Virus record (IMG/VR): IMGVR_UViG_3300042865_000668
Coordinates: 1 to 35,409 of that record
Origin: a virus
Reading direction: 5' to 3' (one strand)
Length of the DNA stretch: 35,409 nucleotides
Made by a program: the position numbers and the translations under genes. Positions 32,425 through 35,409 of the stretch are shown here, one piece after another. Under the pieces are notes generated by a model. It was not told the DNA's origin. It ran no database searches and was given only the letters and a program-made list of their open reading frames with translations. Within the stretch, counting starts at the first letter, position 1; each line of letters opens with the position of its first letter.

Positions 32425-32742
32425 TTATTTATAAGCTGTTATAAAAGATACTTGATTCATTTGTTCAGGCTTTATAAAAGCCAAACCACCCTTTTGTTCT
32501 AAGTACTGAACTTTTGTAGTCAAAGAAGCTAGAGAGCTATCACAATGCCTAATATGTTCAGTTTTTATGCTGTCTCTATATTCTAGCATAGTTATTCTCT
32601 TATCCTGACTATCTGTGTATTTATGGAATGTACCTTTCATATCCATGTACACATACACAATGCCTATAATAACAATAAATAGCATAGCTACTATTGGGTT
32701 CTTTGCGAATGTTTTGTAGTCCATCGGAGCTTTAACTTCCAT
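32425..32742 (-). CDS. Spanin-like single-span coiled-coil protein
   Basis: A 105-residue protein with a membrane span at about 16-33 (PIVAMLFIVIIGIVYVYM) and a periplasmic-type helical tail (KYTDSQDKRITMLEYRDSIK, LASLTTKVQYLEQKG). The layout matches inner-membrane spanins (Rz-like). It is encoded between the holin-like and endolysin genes, sharing one TAATG junction with the former. No lipoprotein partner gene was found inside or beside it, so the spanin call is tentative. Confidence 0.5.
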   Translation of the reverse strand: MEVKAPMDYKTFAKNPIVAMLFIVIIGIVYVYMDMKGTFHKYTDSQDKRITMLEYRDSIKTEHIRHCDSSLASLTTKVQYLEQKGGLAFIKPEQMNQVSFITAYK

Positions 32743-33008
32743 TATTCTTCAGTTTTAGGTTCTTCAGATTTTGCTAAATTCTTATTACCAAAAATGGCTT
32801 CAGCCCCTGAAATGCCTAGACAACCAAAAGTTGTATACATCAAGCCATTAAATACAATTGGCTCAATTACAAACTCTTTGTGGAGAGCACCTGTAATTAC
32901 GTCTGTTAAGCCATAAACTATCATTGTGACAAAGGAAATGAAACCCACAACTGTTTTAGAGTTTATATCACTTTTGTCAGAAAACATTTTTATTAAAAAC
33001 TGCTTCAT
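32742..33008 (-). CDS. Holin-like two-span protein
   Basis: An 88-residue protein with spans at about 19-40 (TVVGFISFVTMIVYGLTDVI) and 51-72 (IVFNGLMYTTFGCLGISGAE), a short charged N-terminus and a hydrophilic C-terminus (NLAKSEEPKTEE). The size, two-span layout and position beside the endolysin fit a phage holin of Bacteroidota phages. Confidence 0.65.
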   Translation of the reverse strand: MKQFLIKMFSDKSDINSKTVVGFISFVTMIVYGLTDVITGALHKEFVIEPIVFNGLMYTTFGCLGISGAEAIFGNKNLAKSEEPKTEE

Positions 33009-33042
33009 ATATTGTATTTAGTAATTAAAATTAAGTATATTT

Positions 33043-33483
33043 TTATTTTTTTAGGTTAAAATCTTTATTAATTCCTAGTGAATAAGACGAAACCGTACTT
33101 CCGAAAGCACTCTGAACTCCATAGCTTAATACAAATGAGTACTTATTTTTTAATGGTACGGCATAGTTAAAGTCATATTCCATTGTAATGTCTTTATAGT
33201 GATAAAAATATCCTATTGCAGCACTTACGCTAAAATTGTCGATTAAAGGGAAAGTAGCCATAACTTCTTGATAAAAGTCCTTGTTATCCAAAGTCCACCA
33301 CCCACTATTAATACCAATAGCTGTTTTACCAAAATATTTCCCCACTTCCACAGTAGCTCCGATGAGATTTCTAGTATCATTCAATGGGGTATTAAAAGCT
33401 ACATTTGGTGCAGCCATAACATAGTACTGAGCTTTAGACTTGATTGATAAACAGAGTATTATGATTAAAAAGAACTTTTTCAT
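33043..33483 (-). CDS. Secreted outer-membrane beta-barrel-like protein
   Basis: A 146-residue protein with a Sec signal peptide (MKKFFLIIILCLSIKSKAQ, cleavage about residue 18-19) typical of Bacteroidota. The mature part has alternating amphipathic strands ending in aromatic residues (YYVMAAPNVAFNTP, AIGINSGWWTLDN, FSVSAAIGYFYHYKDITM, YSFVLSYGVQSAFGS) as in small outer-membrane barrels. A phage copy may help outer-membrane disruption at lysis, or change the host surface against superinfection. Both roles are inference. Confidence 0.6.
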   Translation of the reverse strand: MKKFFLIIILCLSIKSKAQYYVMAAPNVAFNTPLNDTRNLIGATVEVGKYFGKTAIGINSGWWTLDNKDFYQEVMATFPLIDNFSVSAAIGYFYHYKDITMEYDFNYAVPLKNKYSFVLSYGVQSAFGSTVSSYSLGINKDFNLKK

Positions 33484-34142
33484 TTTTTACCTTTTGTTGT
33501 ATTTTTTTTTGCTACTTTTTTTGCTACCTTTTTTTTAGTCTTGGTCACAGGTTTTTTGACAGACCTATTTTTAAACATATCATAGATTAAAGACCCAAGA
33601 AGTGCTATTGCCAAAGCCATAGCTCCAATAATAAAATTAGAAAAACTATTAAGTAAACTTATTATTTTTTTTGTGTCCTCAGAACCTATAGTAGTTTGAA
33701 TGTTTACTAATTTGTTGATATTTTCCAAAACAGGATATATTTTTTCATCCATTTTTTTGGCTTCTTCTTCAGTTATTATTTCATCTTTGGTTATTTCGGC
33801 AAAATAATTGTCGGCAGAATCTATATATTTTTTAGATATTTCAGCTATAATTTTTTCCTCATCAGCAAGATAGGTTCTTAGGTATGCAGCCCACATTGTA
33901 TCTGTGATTCTTTTTTCTTCTAAAATTGGTGCAAGGTCTATTTTACCTCCTTTGATACCTTTTATTTGGTCTTGTATGGCTGTTCCATAATAATCAAACT
34001 TTCTGCTTAAATATGGCTGAGGCACTAACCTGTCCTCATAAACACTTATTGCAATCTTTTTAGTATTTAATTCTACATATTTACCGAATCCTGAAATTCC
34101 TAAAATAATCAAGGTCAATAAAATCAACATTAAATTTTTCAT
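33480..34142 (-). CDS. Chemoreceptor-like four-helix-bundle membrane protein
   Basis: A 220-residue protein with spans at 3-19 and about 169-188 enclosing an all-helical periplasmic region of some 145 residues. VYEDRLVPQPYLSRKFDYYG (34-53) resembles the four-helix-bundle sensor domain of methyl-accepting chemotaxis proteins. The cytoplasmic side is only a Lys-rich tail (191-220, with KKKVAKKVAKK), so HAMP and signalling domains are missing. It overlaps both neighbours by four bases (ATGA junctions). It may sense envelope state or regulate lysis timing; inference. Confidence 0.6.
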   Translation of the reverse strand: MKNLMLILLTLIILGISGFGKYVELNTKKIAISVYEDRLVPQPYLSRKFDYYGTAIQDQIKGIKGGKIDLAPILEEKRITDTMWAAYLRTYLADEEKIIAEISKKYIDSADNYFAEITKDEIITEEEAKKMDEKIYPVLENINKLVNIQTTIGSEDTKKIISLLNSFSNFIIGAMALAIALLGSLIYDMFKNRSVKKPVTKTKKKVAKKVAKKNTTKGKK

Positions 34143-34474
34143 CGTTTTCTTTTTGGTTTTGGTTGTTCTTTTTTCATAAATGACATAGGGTCAGCAGCAA
34201 ACTGTCCACTTATTTTAAGTACTCCTTGTATTATTTCAGGACTATTTAACCCGACTAACCCATATGCTATTGCTTTGTACATAGAATCCATTTCAAATTG
34301 TTCCATTATGAACCATGCTATCATTGATGCAATCATGGAACTAACCATTTTTTTTACAACATCACTACCTGCTAGTTTATCGTTAGTTGTAACGAGTCTT
34401 GCTATCATACCCGCTGCACCTATCAATAGCACTACCCATCCACCTCCTAAAAATTGTTGTATTAACTTGTTCAA
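34139..34474 (-). CDS. LydA-like holin candidate
   Basis: A 111-residue protein with hydrophobic helices at about 11-28 (GGWVVLLIGAAGMIARLV), 42-58 (KMVSSMIASMIAWFIME) and 66-78 (YKAIAYGLVGLNSPE), then a basic C-terminus (KKEQPKPKRKR). The third segment with its GLNSPEIIQGVLK resembles LydA/phage-holin-3 type proteins. Two holin-like genes in one cluster are common where one is an antiholin. Confidence 0.6.
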   Translation of the reverse strand: MNKLIQQFLGGGWVVLLIGAAGMIARLVTTNDKLAGSDVVKKMVSSMIASMIAWFIMEQFEMDSMYKAIAYGLVGLNSPEIIQGVLKISGQFAADPMSFMKKEQPKPKRKR

Positions 34475-34507
34475 AAAAATTCAATTATCAAATTTTAAAA
34501 TGCCAAC

Positions 34508-34789
34508 CTACCATAAGATTTTGTCTGCATAAAAACCTGCACTTCCTCTGACGTGCCTATCTTTCTCGTGCCTCATTTTATATGCCTTTCTCCTTCTTTT
34601 TGCGAACTCAAGACCTTTTTTCTGTTTCCACAAATGAAAGTCATTCATTCCTAAAGCTCCGATGGAGGCTATCTTTTCACCTTTGGCATTAAAAACATCA
34701 ACCTTCTTGCCTTTTACGGTAGAAGGTTTAATGCTTACTCCGAGCCTTTTGGCTGCAGCGTAACTTGCTTTTGATATTTTATATGCCAT
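34508..34789 (-). CDS. Small basic protein resembling DUF5754-type viral family
   Basis: A 93-residue basic protein. KVDVFNAKGEKIASIGALGM (29-48), then DFHLWKQKKG, RRRKAYKMRHEKDRH and a C-terminal SAGFYADKILW follow the pattern of a short family found in large eukaryotic DNA viruses, polinton-like viruses and some phages (GKxxxFGAxGYxDYTxHKD, RHxxxE, and a terminal LW). I recall it as DUF5754; function unknown. It may bind nucleic acid. The assignment rests on pattern memory, not a search. Confidence 0.55.
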   Translation of the reverse strand: MAYKISKASYAAAKRLGVSIKPSTVKGKKVDVFNAKGEKIASIGALGMNDFHLWKQKKGLEFAKRRRKAYKMRHEKDRHVRGSAGFYADKILW

Positions 34790-34792
34790 AAT

Positions 34793-35299
34793 CTATTTGT
34801 CTTTCAAAACTACCCTGCCAAGCGTCACTAGAGCTATCACTCCACCTAAAGCCCACCAAACCCAATCTGAACTTTGCTCTTTCTCAACTGCAGGTGCAGG
34901 AGCAGGAGTTGGGTCAGGTGTCGGAGCGGGTGCAGGTGTCGGGTCAGGAGCGGGAGCGGGTGCAGGGGGTGTAACTCCACCTTTTGCAGCCAAGTCCTTC
35001 TTTGCCTTTCCTTCTAGCATTCTAGCTGTATTAGCAGCGTAAACATCTTTATTTTTAAACCAAAGATTTACTTTACCTACTAGAACGTCATCAGCGTCTT
35101 CTACTAGTTTTTGTAATTCCTCTAGTTCTTCTCTTAATTCCTCTTTGTCTTCGTCATCTACGTCATTGAAATCATTTTGTATGTCTACAAGTGATTCGTA
35201 CTGAGTGTAAAAGTCTTTAATGGCTTTTTTGATTGGCTGTGACATTTGTTCTTTGTCAATGCCTAGTTCTTGGATTTTTTGCTCGAATTTGATGTTCAT
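34793..35299 (-). CDS. Tail-anchored protein with acidic coil and Pro-Ala spacer
   Basis: A 168-residue protein: residues 1-40 helical, 42-72 very acidic coiled coil (NDFNDVDDEDKEELREELEE), 75-105 helical, 110-137 Pro-Ala-Asp spacer (TPAPAPTPDPTPAPAP), and a C-terminal span at about 147-164 (VWWALGGVIALVTLGRVV). Like the 29989 protein it has a stiff Pro-rich arm next to a membrane anchor. Not recognised; probable virion membrane protein. Confidence 0.55.
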   Translation of the reverse strand: MNIKFEQKIQELGIDKEQMSQPIKKAIKDFYTQYESLVDIQNDFNDVDDEDKEELREELEELQKLVEDADDVLVGKVNLWFKNKDVYAANTARMLEGKAKKDLAAKGGVTPPAPAPAPDPTPAPAPTPDPTPAPAPAVEKEQSSDWVWWALGGVIALVTLGRVVLKDK

Positions 35300-35329
35300 T
35301 TTGTTTTATTTTATTGGTTATGTTTTGAA

Positions 35330-35409
35330 TTATAGTGCCTTATCCTTGTAGATAAGTGCTAAGAAACCGTCTACACCTAACATTTTAAGTAAATATCCTC
35401 TACTTTCTG
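35330..35409 (-). CDS. Partial gene, C-terminal 25 residues only
   Basis: Reading in from the right edge, the frame runs without a stop to TAA at 35330-35332 and ends YLLKMLGVDGFLALIYKDKAL. The end resembles a short membrane or amphipathic segment followed by charged residues. The start lies outside the window; product unknown. Confidence 0.4.
   Translation of the reverse strand, partial: ESRGYLLKMLGVDGFLALIYKDKAL

Noticed and set aside
1-35409. tRNA or other structured RNA genes
   Set aside because: No cloverleaf or conserved RNA signature was noticed by eye; a tRNAscan/Rfam search was not possible.

Overview
The window looks like the structural and lysis half of a bacteriophage (or closely related virus) of a Bacteroidota host, most likely a flavobacterium. 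The DNA is AT-rich, genes are short and packed, and starts follow A-rich leaders (runs such as AAAAATAAAA) instead of Shine-Dalgarno sequences. No ribosomal, tRNA or metabolic host genes are seen. No portal, large terminase, tail tube, tape measure or HK97-type capsid gene is recognisable. Instead there is a HerA/FtsK (A32-like) ATPase next to a 233-residue beta-rich candidate capsid protein, and more than twenty small proteins with a single N- or C-terminal membrane segment. This combination fits a tailless, internal-membrane phage of the jelly-roll (PRD1/PM2/FLiP-like) type. The assignment is an inference from gene content. No homology search was possible.

Layout, left to right. Positions 1-5515 (+ strand): a glycosylation cassette. 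It holds a three-module glycosyltransferase cut by the window edge, a GIY-YIG homing endonuclease, a GT4 glycosyltransferase, and a TibC/AAH-like heptosyltransferase with a four-cysteine metal site. These genes converge at a shared hairpin terminator (5504-5520) with a long minus-strand unit. Positions 5509-16891 (- strand): a GT9-like transferase, two proteins with threonine-rich segments, a 2926-residue fibre (Gly-Ser/Thr tracts, about a hundred YadA-head-like repeats, C-terminal S74-type chaperone) and a second short fibre. Positions 16902-23939 (- strand): a run of small membrane-anchored proteins, including an LEA14/WHy-like protein, an HExxH metalloprotease and an SH3b protein. Positions 24031-25955 (- strand): the candidate major capsid gene and a 35-residue membrane microprotein, set between two intrinsic terminators, then the packaging ATPase. 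Positions 25958-31818 (- strand): a DnaA-domain-IV-like HTH protein, a PD-(D/E)XK nuclease, a PAP2 phosphatase and more single-span proteins and microproteins. Positions 31820-34474 (- strand): a lysis region with a GH19 endolysin, a spanin-like protein, two holin-like proteins, an outer-membrane-barrel-like protein and a chemoreceptor-like four-helix-bundle protein. Positions 34508-35409 (- strand): a small basic protein like one shared with large eukaryotic viruses, a Pro-rich anchored protein and a partial gene.

How the parts may work together (inference): the ATPase packages DNA into a capsid whose inner membrane carries the many single-span proteins. A short motif F-x-G-x-[DE]-x-F recurs in the capsid protein and three other structural candidates and may organise assembly or processing. 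The giant fibre and Thr-rich proteins form the receptor-binding apparatus. The glycosyltransferase cassette, especially the TibC-like enzyme whose known relatives glycosylate repetitive bacterial adhesins, may decorate these Ser/Thr-rich, adhesin-like fibres. A self-glycosylated giant fibre on a membrane phage is the most unusual system suggested here.
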